Assembly: GCF_014489845.1 (NCBI RefSeq)
Contig: NZ_JABURY010000018.1
Span: 1-64,000 of the forward strand
Direction of reading: 5' to 3'
Length of the DNA stretch: 64,000 nucleotides
Source: Frischella japonica
GTDB taxonomy: Bacteria > Pseudomonadota > Gammaproteobacteria > Enterobacterales > Orbaceae
Shown: positions 43,663-53,587 of the stretch, in pieces
Numbering within the stretch: the first letter of the stretch is position 1
Layout of the letters: every line of letters begins with the position of its first letter
Program-made: the position numbers and the translations under genes
Notes under the pieces: model-generated
What the model was told of the DNA's origin: nothing
Databases searched by the model: none
What the model saw: the letters and a program-made list of their open reading frames with translations, nothing else

Positions 43663-46617
43663 CTAAATTGAAAAAGAAGTTACTTCGCTTTCTTTGATAT
43701 TAACATGCAATAAACGACCTTTATCATCATAAAAATAGCATTGACCACCTACGCATCTTCCTGAAAGTGAACAACTACCAGACCAATCAATGGTAGCTTT
43801 TATCGTACCAGTGCTGTAATGATAAAAGTGAATATCCCAACCCGAACCATCATCTCGTTTAACTAACAATATTGTCAATAAACCACTTGAGAGCACAATT
43901 AAATGTTTTAATTGCTCGGGGGAAATCGTTAAAGGAATACCTATATATTGATACTGATAGTCACGCTTATACATCAATCTGCTTTTATATTTATCATATT
44001 TTAAATGAAAAACGATGTCTAATTCTGCATCAAGAAAAAAGCCATAATATTCTCCAACATAAGGAGTGCCATAAATATCTTCAATAAACTTAATATCATA
44101 TCGACGAGATAACCGATGCTGTGGAAGACGAAATGTAAATACTTCAAGTTTATTTTTTTGATTACGGATTACACGGGTTACATAAATTTCACGCAGCTCA
44201 TCCCTAACACCCTGTTCAATTTTATTAGGTGAAAGATCAACACGCCATACAACAGATAATGTACTGCCAATATTAATTACTTCAATACAGTTATTATTAA
44301 CAATGGTCCAGTTAATACCATCAAATTGCCGTTGACAAAACTGAAATTTGATCAAACCAAGGTCAACCGATTTTTCGGTTGTTAAATCAACTTTATGAAT
44401 ACGATAGTAACTATCACGTTTTATCAACGCTAAAACTTGTAACCGATTGTCTGAAATTACAAATGATTCCGCCGCAATCATAAAATGAGCCAATTGTTTG
44501 CCATTTTTGCTTACTAATAAAATCCCCGCTTCTCCCAAAGCAACTAAATATTTTCCATTAGCTAAAGCAACCATATCATGAATCGCTCGATAACCCATCT
44601 CAGGACAATGGTATTTAACAAGATCAATTGAGTCCATTAATGAATGCTGTTTGACCATAATTAATGATGAAATGGGAATATCAAATTTTAATGCTTTATC
44701 GCCTGTGAGTTCAATCAATTTTGCTATGTCAGCTCGAGTTAATTGATTGGGATAAGTAATAGCATCAGCAATGATTATGTTAATAAACATATGTAATAAA
44801 ACACGTAATTTATCAATATATTGCTGGTGCAACAATATCTGTTTACCAATATCAAATCTTAATTGATGTTCGTCAGGATTATTTTTTATGGATAATAAAC
44901 TGGTTTTAAGCTCAGCAATCGAATCAGGCATTAAAATAAAGCGTTTGACAATTGTCTTAGCATTGAGTTTTTCAGTATTGCTAAACCATTGCTCAGCAAG
45001 ATAACGATATTCAGGTAACGGCCAAATCGCATCGATCGCAGCTAACCATTCTGCCTTGTCAGCTAATGTTTTAGCCCATTCTACTCTTAATTTATTGGCT
45101 ATAGCCGGCTGTTCCTGTTCAAGTAGCAAAATCGTATTAGCAAATACATTATCTCGCCTTGCTATCATTATTGCTTGATTCCAATCATTTGCCAAACAGC
45201 AAAGTTTCACAATCAATTCGGGTTCAGCATCACGCGTAATCGCCAACTCCATAGCTTGTGCATAACGTTTATGCTGCACTAAAAATTCCAGTGCTTCATT
45301 TAAATTATTTAATAATTCAACTAACACAAAAACCGCGTCTTCGATTTTATTTTTTTTAGCCAATTTATCGAAACTCTGCCGATAAAGGACATTTAAATGC
45401 TCAATTAACTCTGGTGGCAGATAAATAGAGCTTGCTTCACCATAAATCGATTCGCTTAACGATAATTTACTACGTGGTTTAGGTACTCCAAAAGATTGAC
45501 CGGTTGAACATGCATTATCATTAATCGGAATGGCATAACGTAATGCATCTTGTAAATCGCCTTGCTCAAACTTTTTCAGCATAGTTTCGAGATATTTGCC
45601 TTGCCGAAAAGCAATCAATTGACTAAGTTTTGTAATTAGTGCAAATACGGTGAGATACTTACGCCAATTGCTCGGATTAATTATTTTCGGACGCTGACGA
45701 GCAGGTATTGTTGAATTTATCGAGTGATTATTATTTGGCGGTAAATCATTATTTTTAATTTTATAAGAAAATGTTTTTGCTTCTATAACGTTATCAAATT
45801 CCCCTTGCTTTACCATATTAGTAAACTTAATGATCTTTCTAATCACCTTCATAGTAACCAAACCAATAACACACATAATTAAGTAAGTAAAACCTGAACC
45901 ATTAAAGTCGATAAAAGAACCATAATAAAGTGAACTAAGATCCAAATTAAATAGGTGGGAAAAAATCAAAAACACAAAAAATGCATAGGCAATCCATATT
46001 AGCCTAAATTTTTTTGCTGCTTGAAAATGTGGTGGAGTATTAGTCTGTTGATTAGACTGCTTTTGCTTAGCGTTTTTTTGTAGTTGCTCGATATACTGCT
46101 GCATAAGTGGACTTGACAACGGCATTTTACCAGCAAATATTTGCTCAAGAGGCTTACTTTGTTCCATAAAATCAGGAACGTCATCATAAACCACATTAAC
46201 AGCATAAGTTTCAGTTGTGCATAATTGATATTCGGCTAAATCGACCCACTGCGCAGGATCAATTATGACAGCTTCATCATAATGATACATCGCCATTTGA
46301 TTACCAATAATTAATATCAAATGATAATCGGCAACTTTAGCAAAAAGTTTTTTAGGTAATTGAGTTGAACATAAGATGCCATTTTCTAATATCAATGGCC
46401 AACCTTCCAAATTATCACAATCACATGATCTTAAGGTTGGAAATCTAAGTAAATCACCATGTTCAAATTGATAGATTGTGCAACCTAAAAACCAATGTTT
46501 TATCAATAAACGCCGGCGTTGTATACTATCAAACCACTGGGTAGGAAACCATATTCCAGCGATGTATTGATCACCTTTTAAGGTTGGATTTGGTATAAAA
46601 TCAACAATATTTTCCAT
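43663..46617 (-). CDS. bpX6-like membrane-anchored beta-propeller protein
   Basis: 984 residues. About 1-140 is a bpX6-like N-terminal domain (FIPNPTLKGDQYIAGIWFP, RRLLIKHWFLGCTIYQF). Two membrane helices follow (205-224 and 242-257). A long helical repeat region spans about 330-640 (HKRYAQAMELAITRDAEPELI resembles TPR/HEAT-like stacking). A beta-rich C-terminal half follows (MVALANGKYLVALGEAGILLV, DDGSGWDIHFYHYS), consistent with a propeller. It is the last gene of the MoxR/propeller operon. The family name comes from the MoxR-vWA-beta-propeller ternary systems; the match is by pattern. I infer a membrane-associated effector or scaffold. Confidence 0.7.
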   Translation of the reverse strand: MENIVDFIPNPTLKGDQYIAGIWFPTQWFDSIQRRRLLIKHWFLGCTIYQFEHGDLLRFPTLRSCDCDNLEGWPLILENGILCSTQLPKKLFAKVADYHLILIIGNQMAMYHYDEAVIIDPAQWVDLAEYQLCTTETYAVNVVYDDVPDFMEQSKPLEQIFAGKMPLSSPLMQQYIEQLQKNAKQKQSNQQTNTPPHFQAAKKFRLIWIAYAFFVFLIFSHLFNLDLSSLYYGSFIDFNGSGFTYLIMCVIGLVTMKVIRKIIKFTNMVKQGEFDNVIEAKTFSYKIKNNDLPPNNNHSINSTIPARQRPKIINPSNWRKYLTVFALITKLSQLIAFRQGKYLETMLKKFEQGDLQDALRYAIPINDNACSTGQSFGVPKPRSKLSLSESIYGEASSIYLPPELIEHLNVLYRQSFDKLAKKNKIEDAVFVLVELLNNLNEALEFLVQHKRYAQAMELAITRDAEPELIVKLCCLANDWNQAIMIARRDNVFANTILLLEQEQPAIANKLRVEWAKTLADKAEWLAAIDAIWPLPEYRYLAEQWFSNTEKLNAKTIVKRFILMPDSIAELKTSLLSIKNNPDEHQLRFDIGKQILLHQQYIDKLRVLLHMFINIIIADAITYPNQLTRADIAKLIELTGDKALKFDIPISSLIMVKQHSLMDSIDLVKYHCPEMGYRAIHDMVALANGKYLVALGEAGILLVSKNGKQLAHFMIAAESFVISDNRLQVLALIKRDSYYRIHKVDLTTEKSVDLGLIKFQFCQRQFDGINWTIVNNNCIEVINIGSTLSVVWRVDLSPNKIEQGVRDELREIYVTRVIRNQKNKLEVFTFRLPQHRLSRRYDIKFIEDIYGTPYVGEYYGFFLDAELDIVFHLKYDKYKSRLMYKRDYQYQYIGIPLTISPEQLKHLIVLSSGLLTILLVKRDDGSGWDIHFYHYSTGTIKATIDWSGSCSLSGRCVGGQCYFYDDKGRLLHVNIKESEVTSFSI

Positions 46618-46620
46618 ATA

Positions 46621-48399
46621 TTAATTAGCTTTATATAATCTCAGGCGTGCGGATTGTGATACAAATGAATATAGAATTAATTCACCCATATTAGTCGTTA
46701 CAGAAAAGGATTGAGCTAACGAATTGTAACTATAGTTTATAATTTTATTTGGCGATCGAAAGCATACATCCATATTATTATTGCTATAATCAAATAATGC
46801 GACTTGCTTTCTGTCTTGATTAATTACCAAGAAGTCGGTACGATTTGTTTTGTTATCATAATATAGACCAAAAACTTGCCATTCATTAGGTATTGCTACT
46901 CTCTGGTAATCATTCTCGGCTGTATAAATTTGCCACTCTTGTGCCTGCCCTATAGCGAGTCGCCCAAATCCTTGTAGCCATAATGATTCGGCAGTTATAA
47001 AAAACTGTTGGTTTGACAAATTTGGCAACGTTGTTAAACAATAGAAAAAATGGCAATTAATATTATGACCGTTAATCAGTAGTTGTTGTTTATCATTGTT
47101 GTATAGATATAATGCCTGATGGTCACTCAATTTAAACAAGGCTATGACATTTTCAGCAATTTTATAAATCTTGGTGATTTTCTCTTGGCTTTTGGGAAGG
47201 AATGAAAGAACATATAGTTTATTTTCCGCATCAACAAATAGAATATCTGTACCATGTCCGTTAAATAGCCATAATAAAGCGATAACAACGTTGTTTTTAT
47301 CAACATGAATGACTTCAGCTATTTCAATTCGCGGTCTATTGGGTTGCCATATAAAAAATGTTTTATTGTCTTGAATTAAAGCAACAACATGTTTACCCAG
47401 TAAATCGAAACCTAACACTGGATAATTTAGATGGTAATGATGAATATGACAAATATTTTTCACCTTCATCAAATCGCTAAGATTGACAAAATAGATATGC
47501 GTATTGTCGCCATTATAGGTCAAAATACGATTACCATTTGCCGAAATGAGTGGCTTAAAGTTAACGTTAATTGGCACAATCGATTTTTTAACTATTTCAG
47601 CATAATGACCTGTAAACATGAACTGACCTAACACCATTTTGGCGCAAATGATTTCATTAGGTAAGGTTAACTGACAACATTTTGTCATCATATTACTGGT
47701 CATCTTAACTAATAGTTTATTATAATCTTCAATAGACCTTTCGATATTGACTTGATGAGTAACCAAGTCAATTTTTTGATGATTAGTGCCTATCAACCAA
47801 CACTCATCATAATCTAATTTAGCTTGCTGTATATAATTATGCCATTCATCTAGGTGGTTATTATCGACTAACTTAGTCGTGCGCGTATTTAATAGTAATT
47901 TAAGATCATTTACATCATGAAATAACTTTAATTTAGGGGAAGATTGAATTACGCCCCAATAAAATTGGCTACCCTGCGCATGCGATCGAATATCTAAAAG
48001 TAACATTAATATCAAATGCACTAACCGTGATACACCGAGTTGTAAAATACCACTATCAAACAGGGCAATAATCACCCCATTTGCTTTCGATTTTTCTTGG
48101 GTTGGAGCTAAAAACAAGTGTTCATAGGACACCGCCCGACGGATAAACTCGTCCGGCTCTTCTTGTGCAATTAACCATTCACTTGCTAATAAATTTGCGT
48201 AGCTGCCACGCTTATGTAAATCACCTAAACCGGATAATAACTGTTGGTCATGCCATTGGCTTTCCTTAACGGGGCCTAATAATGGATTGAGTTGCAACAT
48301 AAGATCGGCAATATTCGGTTGTAGACTGTCATTAAACCATGATAACCAAGGCCGCCAAGCTTGAAATGGTTTTGGTATTTGATTACAAGGCATATGCAA
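46621..48399 (-). CDS. Degenerate vWA-like plus beta-propeller protein
   Basis: 592 residues. The N-terminal helical segment (GDLHKRGSYANLLASEWLIA, PDEFIRRAVSYEHLFL) and the next block at about 108-235 (IIALFDSGILQLGVSRLVHL, SQFYWGVIQS) match the pattern I recall for the vWA-like partner in MoxR-propeller systems. The canonical vWA MIDAS (DxSxS) is replaced by DSGILQLG, so metal binding is unlikely. About 250-592 is beta-rich (LISANGNRILTYNGDN, LLGKHVVALIQDNK), consistent with a propeller. It overlaps the upstream 140-residue gene by 17 bases. Confidence 0.65.
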   Translation of the reverse strand: MHMPCNQIPKPFQAWRPWLSWFNDSLQPNIADLMLQLNPLLGPVKESQWHDQQLLSGLGDLHKRGSYANLLASEWLIAQEEPDEFIRRAVSYEHLFLAPTQEKSKANGVIIALFDSGILQLGVSRLVHLILMLLLDIRSHAQGSQFYWGVIQSSPKLKLFHDVNDLKLLLNTRTTKLVDNNHLDEWHNYIQQAKLDYDECWLIGTNHQKIDLVTHQVNIERSIEDYNKLLVKMTSNMMTKCCQLTLPNEIICAKMVLGQFMFTGHYAEIVKKSIVPINVNFKPLISANGNRILTYNGDNTHIYFVNLSDLMKVKNICHIHHYHLNYPVLGFDLLGKHVVALIQDNKTFFIWQPNRPRIEIAEVIHVDKNNVVIALLWLFNGHGTDILFVDAENKLYVLSFLPKSQEKITKIYKIAENVIALFKLSDHQALYLYNNDKQQLLINGHNINCHFFYCLTTLPNLSNQQFFITAESLWLQGFGRLAIGQAQEWQIYTAENDYQRVAIPNEWQVFGLYYDNKTNRTDFLVINQDRKQVALFDYSNNNMDVCFRSPNKIINYSYNSLAQSFSVTTNMGELILYSFVSQSARLRLYKAN

Positions 48400-48805
48400 T
48401 AAACTCTTTAGTTAAAGGCCACTTTTTTTCCAACGGAATTACCATTTGGGGATCATTCCACAACAGAATATGATTAAACTTAAATTTATAATTTATTGCT
48501 CTGGCTAAAAGTGTCGATGATATCGATGGCTTAGCATGACAAGGTAACCACAGTTGTGGCTCTTGACTATCAAACATCGCATACTGTACACCATCAATCC
48601 ATGGTAATAATGATGGTTCACCAATAATCACAATGAAATTATCACCTTTAACAAATTGATATTTGGATAAATCATATTTATGCAAATTCTGATTAAGATG
48701 AATTAACAGACGCCTGACAACATCATGCCATGCCACTACTGCAACGGGTGTAATCGCATCATTATTGGATTGCCAATGCCATTGTATATAGGAATGACTA
48801 TGCAT
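48383..48805 (-). CDS. bpX5-like small protein
   Basis: 140 residues. LPWIDGVQYAMFDSQEPQLWLP and LLARAINYK, then VIPLEKKWPLTKEFI, match the conserved pattern of the small bpX5-type protein in the MoxR-vWA-propeller family (as I recall it). Mostly alpha/beta; no signal peptide. It overlaps its neighbours by 8 bases upstream and 17 bases downstream, indicating a tightly coupled operon. Probably a complex subunit; no catalytic motif is seen. Confidence 0.6.
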   Translation of the reverse strand: MHSHSYIQWHWQSNNDAITPVAVVAWHDVVRRLLIHLNQNLHKYDLSKYQFVKGDNFIVIIGEPSLLPWIDGVQYAMFDSQEPQLWLPCHAKPSISSTLLARAINYKFKFNHILLWNDPQMVIPLEKKWPLTKEFIAYAL

Positions 48806-49892
48806 TTTGAGCTATCAAATTAATTAATTGCGCTCTTAACTGCTTGAGCGGTTCTGGTATGGTATTTGCGGCATAATTAGCATCAATTTCCCGTAATACA
48901 CTTTCAATGTGTATATCTTCATTATTTAAACAACCTTTTGCTAACTCAATTAACCTTTCTAAACGTGCATTGGGTTGTTGCGTTGCAGATTCAGCGGCAT
49001 TAAAAAGTTGAGAATTATTCGAAATCATAAAAATATCTTTTAAAATTTCTTGTCCTTGTTGCTGCATATCCATGGTTGGTATCACATAATACAATGGCCA
49101 CAAATCTTGTTTATCCGCTACAAAACGGCCATTAACTAATGCTGCTGCGGCAATAAGTTTTAATGTTTTTACCACTCGTCGATCAGATAAAACAATACCA
49201 TTTTGTCTAAGCAGGCGAATCGCATCAGCAAAAGGTGAAAAAATTTTGTCTAAATTTACTTTTTTAACTTGATCGCTCAGTGTTGAGAGCTCATCTAATG
49301 AAAGTGAAGTATCAATTGCCGCATATTCCGCTTGCCAGCCACCGGCCAACAAATCTTCAATAAAATTATCAGCTACCGGGTCAACAAAAAGATGAAGTAA
49401 GAAACGATCAGCAAATGCCGACAGTCCATCATCATCGGGCAAACTATTGGAAGCACCAATACAAATTTTTAATGGACAAATGATTTGTGTATGTCCACGT
49501 TTAAATTGTCGCTCATTTAAAATACCGAGTAGCGTATTAAGAATAGCCGTCGAACCTAAAAAGACTTCATCTAAAAATACAATTTCGGCTTCGGGTAGCA
49601 TTCCTGCTGTATCTGTTTCGACGGTTCCTTCTCGAAGCTTTTTAAGGTCTACTGTACCAAATAATTCCGATGGTTCAGTAAAGCGCCCCAAAAGATACTC
49701 AAAATATTGGCCATTTAATGTTTTAGCCATTCGCCGAACCACTGCACTTTTAGCCGTACCAGGCGGACCAATAACTAATAAATGTTCTTTAGCAATGGCG
49801 GCTAAAATAATAAGTTCAGCAAGTTGTTCACGACCAATAAAACCTTGAGTAGCAATTTTGATGCATTGACGAATTTTAGATGTGGTTTCCAT
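48798..49892 (-). CDS. MoxR-family AAA+ ATPase, first gene of operon B
   Basis: 364 residues. Walker A GPPGTAKS (42-49), Walker B IVFLDE (104-109) with LGSTAILNTLLGILNERQF, sensor 1 CIGASNSLPDD, and a C-terminal helical lid. Residues ELFGTVDLKKLREG are the MoxR signature region. MoxR ATPases remodel protein complexes, classically with a vWA partner. Here it starts a four-gene operon with bpX5-, vWA-like/propeller and bpX6-like proteins. It likely is the NTP-driven motor of the system. It is cytoplasmic. Confidence 0.9.
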   Translation of the reverse strand: METTSKIRQCIKIATQGFIGREQLAELIILAAIAKEHLLVIGPPGTAKSAVVRRMAKTLNGQYFEYLLGRFTEPSELFGTVDLKKLREGTVETDTAGMLPEAEIVFLDEVFLGSTAILNTLLGILNERQFKRGHTQIICPLKICIGASNSLPDDDGLSAFADRFLLHLFVDPVADNFIEDLLAGGWQAEYAAIDTSLSLDELSTLSDQVKKVNLDKIFSPFADAIRLLRQNGIVLSDRRVVKTLKLIAAAALVNGRFVADKQDLWPLYYVIPTMDMQQQGQEILKDIFMISNNSQLFNAAESATQQPNARLERLIELAKGCLNNEDIHIESVLREIDANYAANTIPEPLKQLRAQLINLIAQNA

Positions 49893-50301
49893 TCTGGATT
49901 TCGTTAATTATTTTAATTAGACAACATATATATTAAATGACTATATTGTCATTTACAGCAAATGTAAAGTATAAGATTAATGAGTTAAATAAAAACATAA
50001 CTTAATTAGGTTATGCTTATTTTTGTTAATGATTCTATAGCAGGTTTTTCATAGATTGAATATATTAAAAATTATATAATTAAACATCCGTTTTAATAAT
50101 TTTTTACTAATATAACGTAGTTGAGATATTTATATTCTATTAACCTATAATAAGCCAAATTAATATTCTTATTATCATTAAAAATAATCATTTATTGTTT
50201 AAAGAATCATTTCATGGCAAGATTAAAAATCGTCTTTTCAAAGCATCTTTTTTATTAGTTGCGATATTCTATTTATTAAAAAGAATCAAGGAAACTTATT
50301 C
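49893..50301. other. Divergent promoter region of operon B and the NSS symporter
   Basis: 409 bases, very AT-rich, between the divergent MoxR and symporter genes. It must hold both promoters, but I cannot single out boxes with confidence. No gene is seen. Confidence 0.4.
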
Positions 50302-51663
50302 ATGAGTAAAGGTACAATGAAAGAAAATCACTCACAGTGGAGTTCACGCATGGGATTCATGCTTGCTGCGGCTGGTTCTGCTGTTGGATTAGGTAACATT
50401 TGGAAATTTCCGTATATGGCAGGTGAAATGGGGGGCTCAGCATTTGTGCTCACGTATTTGCTTTTCATGTTCATTATTGGATTACCGATTTTAGTTTTAG
50501 AATGGTTAATTGGTCGTCGTGGGCAAAAAAATCCGATTCATACGATGGAAGATGTTGCTATTTCTGAAGGTCGTTCAAAAGCATGGCGTTGGGTGGGAAT
50601 CATTGGAGTACTGGGTTCGTTTTTGATTCTCTCCTTTTATAGTGTAATTGGTGGTTGGGCCACAGATTATATTGTTCTTGCCGCTCAAGGGGCATTTGAA
50701 GGTGCTAATGGTGAAATTACTGGACAGCTATTCACTGATTTCCTCGGTAACGTTAATAGTCTGTTAATTTGGCACACGGTATTTATGTTTGCGACAGCAT
50801 TTATTGTAGCAATGGGGGTCGGCGCTGGTTTAGAGCGTGGTTGTAAAGTCATGATGCCAGGTTTGGGTGTTTTACTGCTAGTATTGGTAGGTTATGCACA
50901 ATATGTTAGCGGCTCAGCTTTTTATGATGCGATTCAGTTCCTATTTACACCAAACTGGTCAGCAATTAGTGGTAAGGCGATATTAGCCGCTTTAGGACAT
51001 GCATTTTTCAGCCTTTCTTTAGGTATGGGAATTATGATGGCGTACGGTTCTTATCTTGGTAAAAATGTGAACTTATTATCAACTGCGAGTACTGTGGTTA
51101 TTTTGGATGTTATTGTGGCAATGCTATCAGGCATAGCTATTTTCCCACTGGTATTTGCTAATGGTTTACAACCCGGTGAAGGTCCTGGCCTGATCTTTGT
51201 AACACTTCCAATTGCTTTTGGTAATATGGCCGGTGGTAGTATTTTAGGTATTTTATTCTTTATCTTTTTAACGTTTGCCGCGTTAACTTCGTCTATTTCA
51301 TTACTTGAACCAACGGTTGAATTATTAGAAGAAAAAACTCATATGGGCCGTAAAACTGCAACCGTGGTAAGTAGTGTGGTCATCTGGGCATTAGGTATTG
51401 CTTGTATCCTTTCATTTAATGAATGGGCTGAAGTGAAACTATTTAATAAAAATATTTTTGATTTACTCGATTATTTGACCAGTAAAATTATGTTACCTAT
51501 CACAGGATTAGGAACGGTTATTTTTGGTGCATGGATGATGAACCAAAAGCTGATCTGTAAAGAGTTAAATTTAGATTCTTTCTGGTTTAAAGTATGGTCT
51601 ATATTAACTAAATTTATTATTCCTATTGCCGTTATCGTTATTCTGGTTTACGGATTTGCCTAA
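50302..51663 (+). CDS. Sodium:neurotransmitter symporter family (NSS/SNF) transporter
   Basis: 453 residues with 11-12 membrane helices. The N-terminal signature RMGFMLAAAGSAVGLGNIWKFPY is diagnostic of NSS-family sodium-coupled amino acid symporters (LeuT, Tyt1, MhsT type). GGSAFVLTYLLFM, LSFYSVIGGWATDY and FFSLSLGMGIMMAYGSY are further conserved parts. It imports an amino acid or related compound with Na+. The ribosome binding site AAGGA precedes the ATG. A terminator follows at 51688. Confidence 0.9.
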   Translation: MSKGTMKENHSQWSSRMGFMLAAAGSAVGLGNIWKFPYMAGEMGGSAFVLTYLLFMFIIGLPILVLEWLIGRRGQKNPIHTMEDVAISEGRSKAWRWVGIIGVLGSFLILSFYSVIGGWATDYIVLAAQGAFEGANGEITGQLFTDFLGNVNSLLIWHTVFMFATAFIVAMGVGAGLERGCKVMMPGLGVLLLVLVGYAQYVSGSAFYDAIQFLFTPNWSAISGKAILAALGHAFFSLSLGMGIMMAYGSYLGKNVNLLSTASTVVILDVIVAMLSGIAIFPLVFANGLQPGEGPGLIFVTLPIAFGNMAGGSILGILFFIFLTFAALTSSISLLEPTVELLEEKTHMGRKTATVVSSVVIWALGIACILSFNEWAEVKLFNKNIFDLLDYLTSKIMLPITGLGTVIFGAWMMNQKLICKELNLDSFWFKVWSILTKFIIPIAVIVILVYGFA

Positions 51664-51687
51664 TAATAAATCAGCAATAAAAATCCT

Positions 51688-51721
51688 CTTAAAAACCCTG
51701 CTTTATGGCAAGGTTTTTAAG
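51688..51721 (+). terminator. Terminator of the NSS symporter gene
   Basis: Stem CTTAAAAACC / GGTTTTTAAG (10 bp, with two more TG/CA pairs above a C/A mismatch), followed by CAATTTTTA. It lies 25 bases after the stop. Confidence 0.7.
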
Positions 51722-52166
51722 CAATTTTTATGGGAATGCATCCATTAGCTGTACACTTAGATTTGATTCTTAATACCTAACATATCTGCAAGCAACGCTA
51801 AATGCTATCACGCATATGTTTTTTTATTCTCTTGCAACGTCACCGTTTGCACGATTATAAAATTTTTTATTATGCGTTTAATATTGATTTGTTTATATAT
51901 TGTAAGATTATTTGCTTACCTCACGTTAGTAATTCCCTTTAACCACGGAATCCACAATAGTTAGCATACTGGTCTTGTTAACGTGATTTACCCGTTAACA
52001 ATTTGCTATTTGACATGTTACAAGTCATTAGTCAAACCAATTATAACCTTGATCTTTAATCCTATGTTGTAATTGAACTGTTTAATGAGTGATAGAGTCG
52101 TACATAATTTATCATAAACAAACGTAGAATAAGTCAATTATCGAAGTTATTATTGGCGGAAATAAT

Positions 52167-52205
52167 AGGAACACTAATGCGGTTATCCATTAACGTTCCT
52201 TTTTA
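52167..52205. terminator. Terminator hairpin, PTS side
   Basis: Stem AGGAAC / GTTCCT with an inner TAATG / CATTA pairing, followed by TTTTTATT on the plus strand. It probably also ends the leftward PTS operon, whose stop is at 52224. Confidence 0.6.
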
Positions 52206-52223
52206 TTCTATTATTTAAAATCG

Positions 52224-53573
52224 TTATTCTGTTACTGCTTCATTAGCTTGTTTATTTTGTTCTTCTCTATACAATTTATTATCATATAATTTCACAAAAG
52301 GCAGATAAATTAATAACGCTAAAATCGCTGAAAGTATTGCCACAATCGCCGCGCGATAATCACCGCCAGTACCAATAAAGGCCCCTAATCCCATTGGCGA
52401 TGGCCAAGGAACCAAAGCAATGATTGGATTCATAATCTCAGTATTTATTGCAAAATAACCGAGTGTACCACAAGCCATAGGTGCTAATAAAAATGGAATC
52501 GCTAAATAAGGATTATATACAATTGGCATACCAAAGATTATCGGCTCATTAATATTGAAAATAGCGGGTACTACCGAAGCACGGCCTAATATTTTCAATT
52601 GACTGGATCTGGCGAAAAACGCGATAAAGAAGGTCATTAATAAGGTTGAACCCGAACCGCCCAAAATTACCAATGAATTATTAAATTCACCTGCAAAGGG
52701 TATTCCAGCACCTGCCGTATTTTCCGCCATATTTGCAAGCATAATCGGTGTAATAAAAGCCCCAATAATACTCGCACCATGGATACCGACAACCCATAAA
52801 GCATGGATCAAAAATAAGATAACCATAACACCTAACCAGCTTTTGGTTAAGTCAGTAACAAACGCAAATGGAACACCAATAATATAAAATATATCAGTAC
52901 CCAAATAAATTAAGATGCCATTTATAATGATAATCGTAAAAGCAATCACAAAGGTTGGAATAAGTGCCGTAAATGAGCGAGATACGCCTAATGGAACAGT
53001 TTCAGGCATTTTCACTATCCAATTTCTTCTCACACACATAAAGTAGAGTTGGGTCGCAACAATCGCCATGATGATGGCGATAAAGATACCTGATGTACCA
53101 AGTCGGGAAATAAAAGGTGTTAAGCTTAAGCCATTAAACACTGATTTATCAGGATCATTTTGTAATACCATTGAGCCATTGTGCATAACTAGTTGTGGCA
53201 AAGTCATAAAGAAAGCAAAAACAGAGAGCATCGCACCATTAAGTGCATTAACTTTTAATCCTGTTTCTTCAGCTTCGATTTTAGTGAGTTCATAACCAAC
53301 AATGATATTAAAATACAGTGCTAAAATACCCATGGTTGCAGTATTTGCAATCATATAAAGATCACTTATTCTAAAAATTGTCTTTTCGAAAAGACCTTCT
53401 AAACTCGTAAAGGTCATTGGCAACGTATTAAAAACTAAAAACATCGATCCAACAATACAAAAAGGTACTGAAGCCATCCCAGCTGCCATAACCGCTCGCA
53501 CAATTTTAAATTGTGAAATCTTGGCCATCGGCGTCATTAAATACTTCTGTAAAATTACAAATCCCGTATTCAT
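52224..53573 (-). CDS. PTS cellobiose/lichenan-type EIIC
   Basis: 449 residues with about ten membrane helices. KISQFKIVRAVMAAGMASVPF, VVGIHGASIIGAF and FNINEPIIFGMPIVYNP are signatures of the CelB/ChbC (lactose/cellobiose/chitobiose) IIC family. It imports a beta-glucoside with phosphorylation. It is the last gene of a six-gene leftward operon with 6-phospho-beta-glucosidase, EIIB, PRD regulator, EIIA and a small membrane protein. Cellobiose or a related plant beta-glucoside is a likely substrate. The gene symbol is left blank because the sugar is unproven. Confidence 0.9.
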   Translation of the reverse strand: MNTGFVILQKYLMTPMAKISQFKIVRAVMAAGMASVPFCIVGSMFLVFNTLPMTFTSLEGLFEKTIFRISDLYMIANTATMGILALYFNIIVGYELTKIEAEETGLKVNALNGAMLSVFAFFMTLPQLVMHNGSMVLQNDPDKSVFNGLSLTPFISRLGTSGIFIAIIMAIVATQLYFMCVRRNWIVKMPETVPLGVSRSFTALIPTFVIAFTIIIINGILIYLGTDIFYIIGVPFAFVTDLTKSWLGVMVILFLIHALWVVGIHGASIIGAFITPIMLANMAENTAGAGIPFAGEFNNSLVILGGSGSTLLMTFFIAFFARSSQLKILGRASVVPAIFNINEPIIFGMPIVYNPYLAIPFLLAPMACGTLGYFAINTEIMNPIIALVPWPSPMGLGAFIGTGGDYRAAIVAILSAILALLIYLPFVKLYDNKLYREEQNKQANEAVTE

Positions 53574-53587
53574 TTTGTTTTCCTCAT

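Larger units (their letters stand above)
51664..52223. other. Convergent intergenic region
   Basis: 560 bases between the symporter and the cellobiose-type PTS operon. It contains two terminator hairpins (51688-51721 and 52167-52205). The rest is AT-rich with no ORF or RNA I can support. Confidence 0.5.
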
